Assembly: GCA_030765725.1 (NCBI GenBank)
Contig: JAVCDF010000002.1
Span: 62,001 to 126,000, forward strand
Reading direction: 5' to 3'
Source: Candidatus Chlorobium antarcticum
GTDB taxonomy: Bacteria; Bacteroidota; Chlorobiia; Chlorobiales; Chlorobiaceae
DNA length: 64,000 nt
The position numbers and the translations under genes were made by a program. The notes below the pieces were generated by a model, which worked only from the letters and a program-made list of their open reading frames with translations, made no database searches and had not been told where the DNA came from. Shown piece by piece: positions 9,042 to 17,345 of the stretch. Position 1 is the stretch's first letter, and each line of letters starts with the position of its first letter.

Positions 9042-9596
9042 GTGCAGGGTCATATTTTTAACCTTCCCAATGCGCTGAGTTTCCTCAGGATTCTTCTGAT
9101 TCCATGGTTTCTCTATTATCTCCATGCCGGGAATACGACTGCGGCTGTAACGCTTATGTTTATTGCCGTGCTTTCCGACTGGTTTGATGGTCAGGCGGCG
9201 CGCTGGACGAATGAAGTGTCGGAGATGGGTAAGATTCTTGACCCTCTGGCCGACAAGCTCTGTCTGGCAAGTGTTGCGCTCTATTACCTGTGGGTTGGTG
9301 AACTTCCCCTCTGGTTTGTGTTGTTTGCCGTCGTGCGCGATCTTTTGATTTTCAGCGGGGCCGCCTGGGTGCGTCACCGTCACCAGATGGTCACCACTTC
9401 GCTATGGCCGGGCAAGTGGGCAGTGGGCTTTGTGTCAATGCTCTTCATCACCATGGTGTGGCCGCTCCCGATTTTCGAGAGCTGGCCGTTCAAGGAGCTG
9501 TTTCTCTACCTCTCCACCATTATGCTTTTCTATTCGTTTGTTCTCTATTGCATCCGCTTTTACCGGATTCACAAGGGGCTTGACTTCAGGAGTTAG
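9042..9596 (+). CDS. pgsA: CDP-alcohol phosphatidyltransferase (PgsA-like)
   Basis: An integral membrane enzyme of phospholipid synthesis, most likely CDP-diacylglycerol:glycerol-3-phosphate 3-phosphatidyltransferase. The family catalytic signature D46-x2-D49-G50-x2-A-R54-x8-G63-x3-D67-x3-D71 is complete. About five to six hydrophobic segments span the 184 residues. The start is a GTG at 9042, 17 bases after the ruvC stop, since no ATG gives the full conserved N-terminus (FNLPNALSFLRI). Its 3' end overlaps the end of the opposing lpxC-fabZ gene by 11 bases. The substrate alcohol (glycerol 3-phosphate versus another) cannot be proven from the sequence. Confidence 0.88.
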   Translation: MQGHIFNLPNALSFLRILLIPWFLYYLHAGNTTAAVTLMFIAVLSDWFDGQAARWTNEVSEMGKILDPLADKLCLASVALYYLWVGELPLWFVLFAVVRDLLIFSGAAWVRHRHQMVTTSLWPGKWAVGFVSMLFITMVWPLPIFESWPFKELFLYLSTIMLFYSFVLYCIRFYRIHKGLDFRS

Positions 9597-10998
9597 CGTT
9601 CGGCTTGTCCATCACGGTTGCCATCAGTGATGCTTCGCATACCAGTTCGCCCCTTACATAGGCCTTTGCTTCAAACTGGCAGACGCTTCTGCGCATGTTT
9701 ACCATGACCCCTTCAATAACCAGCGTGTCGCCCGGCAGTACCGGCTTGCGGAACCGTGCTTTGTCTATTGCCATGAAATAGACGACGCTCTCTTTCGTAT
9801 TGTCTTTGCCGTTGAGCATCATGATGCCTCCAGTCTGTGCCATTGCTTCAATGATGAGAACTCCCGGCATGACCGGATTGCCCGGGAAGTGACCTTGGAA
9901 GAATGGCTCGTTCATGGTGACATTCTTGATGGCGACAATCTTTTCGTCAAGCTTGAATTCGACGATTTTGTCTATCAGGAGGAACGGGTAGCGATGCGGG
10001 AGCATTTTCTGGATGGCGTTGATGTCGAAAATCACGCCGGCTTTTTTCTCGTGCTGGTACTGACGGGCCAGTTTGTTGCGGTCGGCATATTTCTTGAGCT
10101 GACGGATAAACTCTACATTGGATGCGTGTCCGGGACGGGCGGCAAGCACCTGGGCTTTGACGGGCATGCCGAGAAGTGCCATGTCGCCAAGGAGGTCGAG
10201 CAGTTTGTGGCGGGCCGGTTCGTTCTTGTAGCGGAGCTCGCGGTTGTTGAGAATTCCGTTGTCTCCCAGGACAAGGTGGTCGCTCGACAGGCCGAGTTTT
10301 TCGCCGAGGGAGAGCATCTCCCCTTTTTCCATCTCTTTGTCTATGATGACGATTGCGTTGTCGACATCGCCGCCTTTGATGATGCCCTGGCTGGCAAGTG
10401 CTTCAACTTCGGAGAGGAAGCAGAATGTGCGGGAGGGGGCAAACTCCGTGAGGAACTCCTGTTCAAGGTCGAAGAGCCCGGAGTGCTGTGAACCGAGGGC
10501 GGGATTTTTGTAGTCAACCATGACGGTGGTGCGGAAGTTGTCGAGCGGCAGGGCTACGATGTCCACACTGTTTTCTGAGTCGTGATACTCAATGGTTTCG
10601 TCTATGACCAGATAGTTTTTGGGTTCGTCCTGATCCTCAAATCCGGCTTCAATGAGTGCTTCGGCAAAGGGAAGTGAGCTTCCGTCCATGACCGGCGGTT
10701 CAGGGCCGTCCATCTCAATCTGGCAGTTGTCGACCTGCAGGCCGTAAAGGGCTCCGAGGACATGTTCTGTGGTGTAGATTTTGACGCCGTTGACGCCGAT
10801 GGTGGTGCCGCGGAGCACTTCAACCACATTCTCTATCAGCGCGGGGATTTCCGGGCTTTCCGCAACATCGGTTCTGATGAAACGGTAGCCGTATCCGGCT
10901 GGTGCCGGCTTGAAGGTGATTCTGCATTCCTTGCCGGTGTGCAGTCCGGTTCCCGACAGGGAGACTTCTTTTTTGAGTGTGCGCTGATGAATGAGCAT
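9586..10998 (-). CDS. lpxC-fabZ: Bifunctional LpxC-FabZ fusion
   Basis: One 470-residue chain joins two enzymes. Residues 1-310 are LpxC, the zinc deacetylase of UDP-3-O-acyl-GlcNAc, the committed step of lipid A synthesis. Its zinc ligands are H79 (EHVLGAL), H264 and D268 (HKLLD), with catalytic H291. Residues about 325-470 are FabZ, the (3R)-hydroxyacyl-ACP dehydratase of fatty acid synthesis, with LPHRYPFLLID at 333-343 and catalytic H370 (QGHFPGNP) and E384. The fusion is a known feature of Bacteroidetes and Chlorobi. Both enzymes compete for (3R)-hydroxyacyl-ACP upstream, so the fusion fixes their ratio (inference). All active-site residues are present in both halves. Confidence 0.96.
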   Translation of the reverse strand: MLIHQRTLKKEVSLSGTGLHTGKECRITFKPAPAGYGYRFIRTDVAESPEIPALIENVVEVLRGTTIGVNGVKIYTTEHVLGALYGLQVDNCQIEMDGPEPPVMDGSSLPFAEALIEAGFEDQDEPKNYLVIDETIEYHDSENSVDIVALPLDNFRTTVMVDYKNPALGSQHSGLFDLEQEFLTEFAPSRTFCFLSEVEALASQGIIKGGDVDNAIVIIDKEMEKGEMLSLGEKLGLSSDHLVLGDNGILNNRELRYKNEPARHKLLDLLGDMALLGMPVKAQVLAARPGHASNVEFIRQLKKYADRNKLARQYQHEKKAGVIFDINAIQKMLPHRYPFLLIDKIVEFKLDEKIVAIKNVTMNEPFFQGHFPGNPVMPGVLIIEAMAQTGGIMMLNGKDNTKESVVYFMAIDKARFRKPVLPGDTLVIEGVMVNMRRSVCQFEAKAYVRGELVCEASLMATVMDKPNANS

Positions 10999-11107
10999 CG
11001 TGTGTTGTTGTTACTCCCGCCAGGTCAGCCGTGGCGAAAAATGGGCCCCTGTGTGTGGGGTAAGAGTGATGTTTTTAAAGATACAAAAGAACCGCTTTCT
11101 CTTCAAA

Positions 11108-11935
11108 TCATAGTGGCTTGGAGCTCTCTTTGGGATTCTCCGGAAAGTGGCGCTGTGCCATTGACAGCAGCAGTGGGTGGGTGCCGGTGCTGCCGGCAAT
11201 GATGCTTTTCTTCCTGAAGACATTCCTTTCCCCTTGAAAGTCGGTGACAATGCCCCCGGCTTCCCTTACCAGCAGAATTCCTGCTGCGAAGTCCCATGGA
11301 AGAAGTTTGTATTCCCAGAAGCCGTCAAAGCGTCCGCAGGCAGTGTAGGCAAGGTCGATAGCTGCAGAGCCGGCGCGCCTGATGCCCGATGACATGTGAA
11401 TGACATCGCGGAGCATTGCCATGTAGCTGTCGAGGTAGTGATACTCCTTGAATGGGAGCCCTGTGGCTATAAGGTACCCGTCCTCTTCCTGCCTGTCGGT
11501 TACTTGGATGGGCTCTCCGTTCAGCAGCGCACCTTTTCCCTTTTCTGCACTGAAGAGTTCATTCAGAATGGGAAGGTAGACCACTCCGGCCTGAATCTCT
11601 CCATCGCTTCCCTGAAGGGCTATGCTTATGGAGAATATTGGAAAGGAGTGTATGAAGTTCAGTGTGCCGTCAAGAGGGTCGACAATCCATGTTCTTCCGC
11701 TTTTGGGTTCCGTTGTGGTTCCCTCTTCGCAGAGCAGTCCGTCCTCGGGGAATTCTTCTGAAAGGATGCGGCTGATTTCGGCTTCACAGGCTTTGTCGGT
11801 TTCTGTGACGAAGTCCCTGAACTCTTTCGGGTGTATTTCACTTTTCCGAAGTTCTCCGAATTTTTTGAGGGTAATTGCTCCTGCAACATGGGCTGCGCTG
11901 GTGGCGGTAATGATTTCCGGGGATGGTTGCGGCAT
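11108..11935 (-). CDS. suhB: Inositol monophosphatase family protein (SuhB-like)
   Basis: A 275-residue Mg-dependent, Li-sensitive type phosphatase. Metal-binding motifs are complete: EE at 70-71, DPLDG at 86-90 within WIVDPLDGTLNF, and the C-terminal WDFAAG motif near residue 208. Possible substrates include inositol monophosphate, other sugar phosphates, or (as in SuhB) a role with the transcription machinery; the sequence does not choose between these. It is on the same strand as and upstream of lpxC-fabZ, 109 bases away. Confidence 0.9.
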   Translation of the reverse strand: MPQPSPEIITATSAAHVAGAITLKKFGELRKSEIHPKEFRDFVTETDKACEAEISRILSEEFPEDGLLCEEGTTTEPKSGRTWIVDPLDGTLNFIHSFPIFSISIALQGSDGEIQAGVVYLPILNELFSAEKGKGALLNGEPIQVTDRQEEDGYLIATGLPFKEYHYLDSYMAMLRDVIHMSSGIRRAGSAAIDLAYTACGRFDGFWEYKLLPWDFAAGILLVREAGGIVTDFQGERNVFRKKSIIAGSTGTHPLLLSMAQRHFPENPKESSKPL

Positions 11936-12116
11936 GGCTGGTGGGGAGAGGATCAGGTTGAAAGGTCCAGAACTGCTTCAGGTCGGTAATATAGTATTTC
12001 GCAGGAATTTTAGGGGAAGGATGGGGGTGTTTGGCTGGCGGGAATTATCGGCCTTTGTGCTATGTTGCATTGGATGTTATAGTGTATTCAGCGATAAGAC
12101 CTAATAAATCAAAACC

Positions 12117-12605
12117 ATGATAATGAAGAATCTCAATCCATTGAAAACAGGACTGGCGATAGCGATATGTTTCGTTTTTGCTTATGGCGGTAGCATTTTT
12201 ACCCCCGTACCCGGTTCGGAGTGGTATTACCACATACTCAACAGGCCTTCCTGGAATCCGCCGGACTGGCTATTCATGCCTGTATGGACTGTGCTGTTCA
12301 TTATGATGGGTACGGCCATGGGGCTTGTTGCGAGCAAAGAGGGAGCTGCGAGGGAGCAGGTGCGTTCGGCTTGGATTGTTTTTGTGGGGCAGCTTGTGCT
12401 GAACCTTGCATGGTCTGCAGCATTTTTCGGGCTGCATTCGCCTGCTCTTGCGATGGGCGTGATTGTGCTTCTCTGGGCAGCCATTGTGGCGACCATGCTC
12501 CAGTTTCGCGCTGTTGTTCCCCTTGCCGCCAAGCTGCTGATTCCTTATCTCGCATGGGTCAGTTTCGCGGGATTCCTCAACTTCATCATCTGGCAGATGA
12601 ACTGA
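12117..12605 (+). CDS. tspO: TspO/MBR family tryptophan-rich sensory protein
   Basis: A 162-residue membrane protein with five predicted transmembrane helices (about 10-27, 55-72, 84-104, 108-127, 133-152). It is rich in tryptophan, with the family pattern NRPSWNPPDWLFMPVWTVLF and the later LNLAWSAAFFG. TspO proteins bind porphyrins and related tetrapyrroles, and in phototrophs such as Rhodobacter influence pigment gene expression. In a bacteriochlorophyll-producing cell this could link to tetrapyrrole handling (inference). ATG 12117 gives MIMKNLNP; ATG 12123 is an alternative. It stands alone, followed by a strong bidirectional terminator. Confidence 0.93.
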   Translation: MIMKNLNPLKTGLAIAICFVFAYGGSIFTPVPGSEWYYHILNRPSWNPPDWLFMPVWTVLFIMMGTAMGLVASKEGAAREQVRSAWIVFVGQLVLNLAWSAAFFGLHSPALAMGVIVLLWAAIVATMLQFRAVVPLAAKLLIPYLAWVSFAGFLNFIIWQMN

Positions 12606-12623
12606 GCGGTTTTTCTGAACAAT

Positions 12624-12658
12624 AAAAAAAAGCCCGGTGTTTAACCGGGCTTTTTTTT
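12624..12658. terminator. Bidirectional intrinsic terminator between tspO and acs
   Basis: A 7-bp GC-rich stem (gcccggt at 12632-12638 with accgggc at 12644-12650, loop of 5) is flanked by eight A on the left and eight T on the right. It works in both directions and separates convergent tspO and acs. Confidence 0.92.
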
Positions 12659-12673
12659 ATGCAGGTTTGCTGC

Positions 12674-14647
12674 TCAGTCCTCTTCTTTTTCGCGAAGGTT
12701 TTCCAGAACACCGAAGTCTTCAAGGGTGGTAACATCTCCTTTGATTTCGTTGCTGGTTGCCAGCTCGCGGAGCAGGCGGCGCATGATTTTGCCACTTCTG
12801 GTTTTCGGCAGTCCCTTTGCCCACCTGATTTCATCGGGCTTGGCGATGGGGCCGATCTCCTTGGCTACATGTTCGCGCAATGCTTCACGGAGCTTCATGT
12901 CGCCTTCGTACTCGTCCTTGAGGGTGACGAATGCCACAAGGGCGTTGCCCTTGATGTCATCGGGACGGCTGACCACTGCGGCTTCCGCCACAGCTTCATA
13001 GGAGACGAGAGCGCTTTCGACTTCGCTCGTGCCGAGTCTGTGGCCTGACACATTGACTACATCGTCAACGCGGCCCATGATCCAGATGTATCCGTCCTCA
13101 TCCTTACGGGCGCCGTCGCCGGTGAAGTACATGTCGTCGAATTCCGACCAGTAGGTTTCTTCGTAGCGCTTGTTGTCGCCGTAGATGGTACGGAGCATTG
13201 ATGGCCATGGCTTTTTGATGACCAGATAGCCGCCTTCGTTGGGGCCGCATGGGGTGCCGTCTTTCTGGACGACATCGGCCATGATTCCGGGAAGCGGGCG
13301 GGTGGCGGTGCCGGGTTTGGTAGGGGTTGCCCCGGGAAGGGGAGAAACCATAATGCCGCCGGTTTCGGTCTGCCACCATGTATCGACAATCGGGCATTTC
13401 TCCTGACCAACCACCTTGTGATACCACATCCAGGCTTCAGGGTTGATTGGTTCGCCGACAGTGCCCAGAAGGCGCAAGGAGCTGAGGTTGTGTTTGGTTA
13501 CCCATTCGTCGCCGGCGCGGATGAATGCACGGATGGCTGTAGGGGCCGTGTAGAGGATGGTGACCTTGTGGCGGTTGATGATGTCCCAGAAGCGGTCCCA
13601 CTGGGGATAGTTCGGGGCACCTTCATACATGAGCAGGGTTGCGCCGTTGAGCAGGGGGCCGTAGACCATATAGCTGTGGCCGGTTATCCAGCCGACATCG
13701 GCGGTACACCAGTAGATATCGTCATCGCGGATGTCGAACACATAGCGGAACGAGCTTGCGGCGTGAACCATGTAGCCGGCGGTTGTGTGTAGAATGCCTT
13801 TGGGTTTCCCTGTTGATCCGCTGGTGTAGAGGACAAAAAGCGGATGTTCCGATTCAACCTCAACGGGCTCCGACTCGTCTGAGGCAAGGCCCATGAGGTC
13901 GTGCCACCAGTGGTCCATGCCGTCGTGCATGCTGATATCTTCTCCGGTCACCTTCAGGACGATGACGCTGCGGACGGAAGGGGTGTTGACGATGGCCTCG
14001 TCAACGATGTTCTTGAGGTTGATTGAACTTCCGCGGCGACGGGTGCCGTCACAGCAGATGATGAGTTTTGCGCGGGAATCGTTGACCCGTTCGGTGATGG
14101 CATGGGCTGAAAATCCTGCAAAGATCACATTGTGAACGGCGCCTACTCTGGCGCAGGCCAGAACGGCTATGACCAGTTCAGGTACCATGCCCATGTAAAT
14201 GGCTACACGGTCGCCCGGGCGTATGCCGGCGATTTTCAGCACATTGGCGAATTTCGATACCTGGCGGTGCAGTTCGCCGTAAGTGAGAACGCGCTGCTCA
14301 CCCTCTTCACCCTCCCAGATGATGGCGGCCTTATTCCTTCTCCAGCTTTGTGCGTGCACATCAACTGCATTGTAGCAGATGTTGGTTGTGCCGCCATTGA
14401 ACCATTTGGCGTAAGGTGTTTCCCATTCAAGGACGGTGTCCCACTTTTTGAACCAGTGGAACTCTTCGGCAAGACCCGCCCAGTAGCTTTCGGGGTCGGC
14501 TTCGGCAGCCTTGTAAAGCGCCTCGTACTCTTCCATGCTTCCGATTCGGGCTTTTTCAGAAAATGCAGCCGGAGGGGGAAACTTTCGCTTTTCAGACAGG
14601 ACGGAGCTTATGGCATCTGCCGCTTTGTTTTTGTCGTCTGTAGCCAT
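12674..14647 (-). CDS. acs: Acetyl-CoA synthetase
   Basis: AMP-forming acetate:CoA ligase of 657 residues, the normal length. The adenylate-forming signature YTSGSTGKPKG is near residue 275, and the C-terminal catalytic lysine is in TRSGKIMRRLL near residue 619, the site that protein acetylases modify in other bacteria. In green sulfur bacteria it allows assimilation of acetate into acetyl-CoA, which the pyruvate synthase encoded at 39810-43358 can then carboxylate. Transcription is ended by the shared hairpin at 12624-12658. It is separated from leuS upstream by 168 bases in which I see no gene. Confidence 0.96.
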   Translation of the reverse strand: MATDDKNKAADAISSVLSEKRKFPPPAAFSEKARIGSMEEYEALYKAAEADPESYWAGLAEEFHWFKKWDTVLEWETPYAKWFNGGTTNICYNAVDVHAQSWRRNKAAIIWEGEEGEQRVLTYGELHRQVSKFANVLKIAGIRPGDRVAIYMGMVPELVIAVLACARVGAVHNVIFAGFSAHAITERVNDSRAKLIICCDGTRRRGSSINLKNIVDEAIVNTPSVRSVIVLKVTGEDISMHDGMDHWWHDLMGLASDESEPVEVESEHPLFVLYTSGSTGKPKGILHTTAGYMVHAASSFRYVFDIRDDDIYWCTADVGWITGHSYMVYGPLLNGATLLMYEGAPNYPQWDRFWDIINRHKVTILYTAPTAIRAFIRAGDEWVTKHNLSSLRLLGTVGEPINPEAWMWYHKVVGQEKCPIVDTWWQTETGGIMVSPLPGATPTKPGTATRPLPGIMADVVQKDGTPCGPNEGGYLVIKKPWPSMLRTIYGDNKRYEETYWSEFDDMYFTGDGARKDEDGYIWIMGRVDDVVNVSGHRLGTSEVESALVSYEAVAEAAVVSRPDDIKGNALVAFVTLKDEYEGDMKLREALREHVAKEIGPIAKPDEIRWAKGLPKTRSGKIMRRLLRELATSNEIKGDVTTLEDFGVLENLREKEED

Positions 14648-14815
14648 TGATCGCCAGGATTTATGTGTTGAAAAAATCGCCGTATTCCCGCTGTTGACAG
14701 CGGCAGTATTCTTCTCCGCTGCACCCGGGAAGTCAAGACAATAATGTTACATAAAAAAATGCTCTTCATCAATGATTGTGAGGGGAGCAGAAAGGCTCTT
14801 GCCGTATTGAATACT

Positions 14816-17233
14816 CTATTTTACGGCAAAATTTATGAGTTTGTCGGGAACAGCAATTTCTTTCATGATTGTGACGCCTTCCAGGAACTTTTGTACCGAT
14901 TCAAGTGCTTTGGCTTCACAGAGCAACTGCTCTTTCGGGGTGCCCGGTGCCGCCGTGAATGTACCTCTGAGTTTTCCGTTGATCTGGACGGCTATGGTTA
15001 CTTCGCTGTCGCGTGCAAGTTCCGGGTCGAACTGGGGGAACGGGACGAGCGAAATTGATTCTGGATGGCCGAGCGCTTCCCAGAGTTCTTCAGAGAGGTG
15101 CGGCGCATAAGGTGCGAGCAGGAGGAGAAGGGTTTCAATGGCCTCACGGCTGCTTTCCCCTGTGCGGTGCAGTTCGTTGGTGAACACCATCATTTCGGCA
15201 ATGGCGGTGTTGAATTTGAGGTTTTCGGTATCTTCGCCGACTTTTTTTATGGTTTTGTGCATACGGCGCAGGATGTCGGGCGAGGGCGCTTCAGCGGGGA
15301 GATCGGCTCGGGGCCCTTCCGGCTCTGGCCAGACGAGTCGCCATACGCGCGAAAGGAACCGGCTGATGCCTTCTATGCCGTTGGTGTTCCATGGCTTGAC
15401 CTGTTCGAGGGGGCCGAGGAACATTTCATACAGACGGACTGCGTCGGCGCCGTACTCGCCGAGCACTTTGTCGGCCGGGATGACATTGCCCCGCGACTTG
15501 GACATTTTTTCGTTGTCTTCGCCCAGAATCATTCCCTGGTTGAAAAGCTTCTGGAACGGCTCTTTTGTGCTGACGACGCCGATGTCGAAGAGCACCTTGT
15601 GCCAGAACCGGGCATAGAGCAGATGGAGCACAGCATGTTCGGCACCTCCTATGTAGAGGTCGACATTCATCCAGTAGGCCTCTTTTTGGGGGTCTAGAGG
15701 AAGGTCGCTGTTGTGCGGGTCGATGAAGCGGAGGTAGTACCAGCAGCTTCCGGCCCACTGTGGCATGGTGTTCGTTTCACGGCGGAAGGGGCCATTTTCA
15801 TCGCTTCCGTGAAGCCATTCGGGGATGTTTGCCAGCGGCGATTCTCCGGTTTCGGTGGGCTGATATGCTTCAACTTCCGGTAGCATCAAAGGGAGGCTGG
15901 TTTCTGGTTTCAGGGTGCCGTCGGGGTAATGTTTGATGGGTATGGGCTCTCCCCAGTACCGCTGACGGCTGAATATCCAGTCGCGGAGGCGGTAGTTGAC
16001 CTTTCTTTTTCCGGTTTTTTTCTTTTCAAGCCATGAGGCCATCAGCTCGAATGCTTCCGGAAAGGCAAGGCCGTCGAGGCTTATTTCGCTGTTGTTGGAG
16101 TTCAGGGCGGCGCTCTCTTTGCCTTCGAAGACCGCTTCCTGAACATCATGCGGGCTTTTGACCACCTCGATGATTGGCAGATTGTATCGCTTTGCAAACT
16201 CCCAGTCGCGGCTGTCGTGCGCAGGTACCGACATGATTGCTCCTGTACCGTAGCTGGTGAGCACAAAGTCGGAAATCCAAACGGGAAGAGGTTCGCCTGT
16301 GGCGGGGTTGATGGCATAGGAGCCGGTGAAGACGCCGGTTTTGTCTTTCTGAAGTCCGGTGCGTTCCAGTTCGGTTTTGAGCTTCGCGTTTGCGATGTAC
16401 TCCTTGACGGCAACAAGCTGCTGCGCTGTGGCGAGTTTTTCGGCCATTGCGTGTTCCGGGGAGATGACCAGATAGGTAGCTCCAAAGAGTGTGTCGGGGC
16501 GGGTGGTGTAGACCCGAAGCATGGTTCTGTGGCAGCGGAGTTCAAAGTCGACCTCTACCCCTTCAGAGCGCCCTATCCAGTTGCGCTGCATTTGCTTCAC
16601 ATTTTCGGGCCAGTCGAGCCCGTCAAGGTCTTCAAGCAGGCGGTCGGCGTAGGCGGTGATTTTCAGTACCCACTGGCGGAGCGGACGACGGACGACGGTA
16701 AGGCCGTCTGCAAGTTTTTCTTCAACCTCTTCATTGGCAAGCACTGCACGGAGTTCAACGCACCAGTTGACATCCACCTCCGACATGTAGGCCAGCCCCA
16801 TTTCATGGAGTTTCAGGAATATCCACTGTGTCCAGCGGAAGTATCCCGGGTCGGTGGTATTGATTTCGCGCGACCAGTCGTACGAAAAGCCCATTGCCTG
16901 GAGGGTTTCCTTGAAGTTGGCAATGTTTTTTTGTGTGGTGTCGCTGGGGTGGGTGCCGGTTTTGATTGCGAACTGTTCTGCTGGAAGGCCGAATGCATCC
17001 CATCCCATCGGGTGCAGCACATTGAACCCGCGGCTGCGGCGGTAGCGAGCTGAGATGTCGGATGCGGTGTAGCCTTCAAGATGGCCGACATGGAGCCCTG
17101 AACCGCTGGGGTAGGGGAACATGTCGAGCACATAGTACTTGGGCTTTTCCGGCGCTTCTCCGGTTTTGAATGTTTCCTGCTGTTTCCAGCGGGCTTGCCA
17201 TTTTTTTTCCGTTTTTGAAAAATCATACCTCAT
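14816..17233 (-). CDS. leuS: Leucyl-tRNA synthetase
   Basis: Class I aminoacyl-tRNA synthetase of 805 residues that charges tRNA-Leu. The HIGH motif is HVGH at 48-51 (after DMFPYPSGSGL), and the KMSKS motif is in NEKMSKSRG near residue 576. An editing (CP1) domain lies between them at about 225-415, and the anticodon-binding and C-terminal domains follow. The size and single-chain organisation are normal. The ATG start sits about 40 bases downstream (in the direction of transcription) of the pnp terminator hairpin, so leuS probably has its own promoter in the short interval. Confidence 0.97.
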   Translation of the reverse strand: MRYDFSKTEKKWQARWKQQETFKTGEAPEKPKYYVLDMFPYPSGSGLHVGHLEGYTASDISARYRRSRGFNVLHPMGWDAFGLPAEQFAIKTGTHPSDTTQKNIANFKETLQAMGFSYDWSREINTTDPGYFRWTQWIFLKLHEMGLAYMSEVDVNWCVELRAVLANEEVEEKLADGLTVVRRPLRQWVLKITAYADRLLEDLDGLDWPENVKQMQRNWIGRSEGVEVDFELRCHRTMLRVYTTRPDTLFGATYLVISPEHAMAEKLATAQQLVAVKEYIANAKLKTELERTGLQKDKTGVFTGSYAINPATGEPLPVWISDFVLTSYGTGAIMSVPAHDSRDWEFAKRYNLPIIEVVKSPHDVQEAVFEGKESAALNSNNSEISLDGLAFPEAFELMASWLEKKKTGKRKVNYRLRDWIFSRQRYWGEPIPIKHYPDGTLKPETSLPLMLPEVEAYQPTETGESPLANIPEWLHGSDENGPFRRETNTMPQWAGSCWYYLRFIDPHNSDLPLDPQKEAYWMNVDLYIGGAEHAVLHLLYARFWHKVLFDIGVVSTKEPFQKLFNQGMILGEDNEKMSKSRGNVIPADKVLGEYGADAVRLYEMFLGPLEQVKPWNTNGIEGISRFLSRVWRLVWPEPEGPRADLPAEAPSPDILRRMHKTIKKVGEDTENLKFNTAIAEMMVFTNELHRTGESSREAIETLLLLLAPYAPHLSEELWEALGHPESISLVPFPQFDPELARDSEVTIAVQINGKLRGTFTAAPGTPKEQLLCEAKALESVQKFLEGVTIMKEIAVPDKLINFAVK

Positions 17234-17271
17234 GGGATGCAGTGTCGTTCTAGTCTTTGTGTGTAAAATGA

Positions 17272-17305
17272 AAAAAGCAGTGCAGGGTCTTCTGCACTGC
17301 TTTTT
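17272..17305. terminator. Intrinsic terminator downstream of pnp
   Basis: A 14-bp perfect stem (17272-17285 with 17292-17305, loop ggtctt) includes AAAAA on one side and TTTTT on the other. It lies 41 bases past the pnp stop on the minus strand, before leuS. Confidence 0.9.
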
Positions 17306-17345
17306 AGCTCAAGGGTCAGTGATTGGCTTTAATGCCTGTTTTTCC

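Noticed and set aside
12631-12650. REP-like repeat: agcccggt-type palindrome here and again at 48931-48946
   Set aside because: Both are short GC stems flanked by A and T runs at gene ends and fit intrinsic terminators.
14648-14815. Possible tRNA or small RNA gene between acs and leuS
   Set aside because: No cloverleaf, T-loop or terminator-linked structure could be found in the 168 bases.
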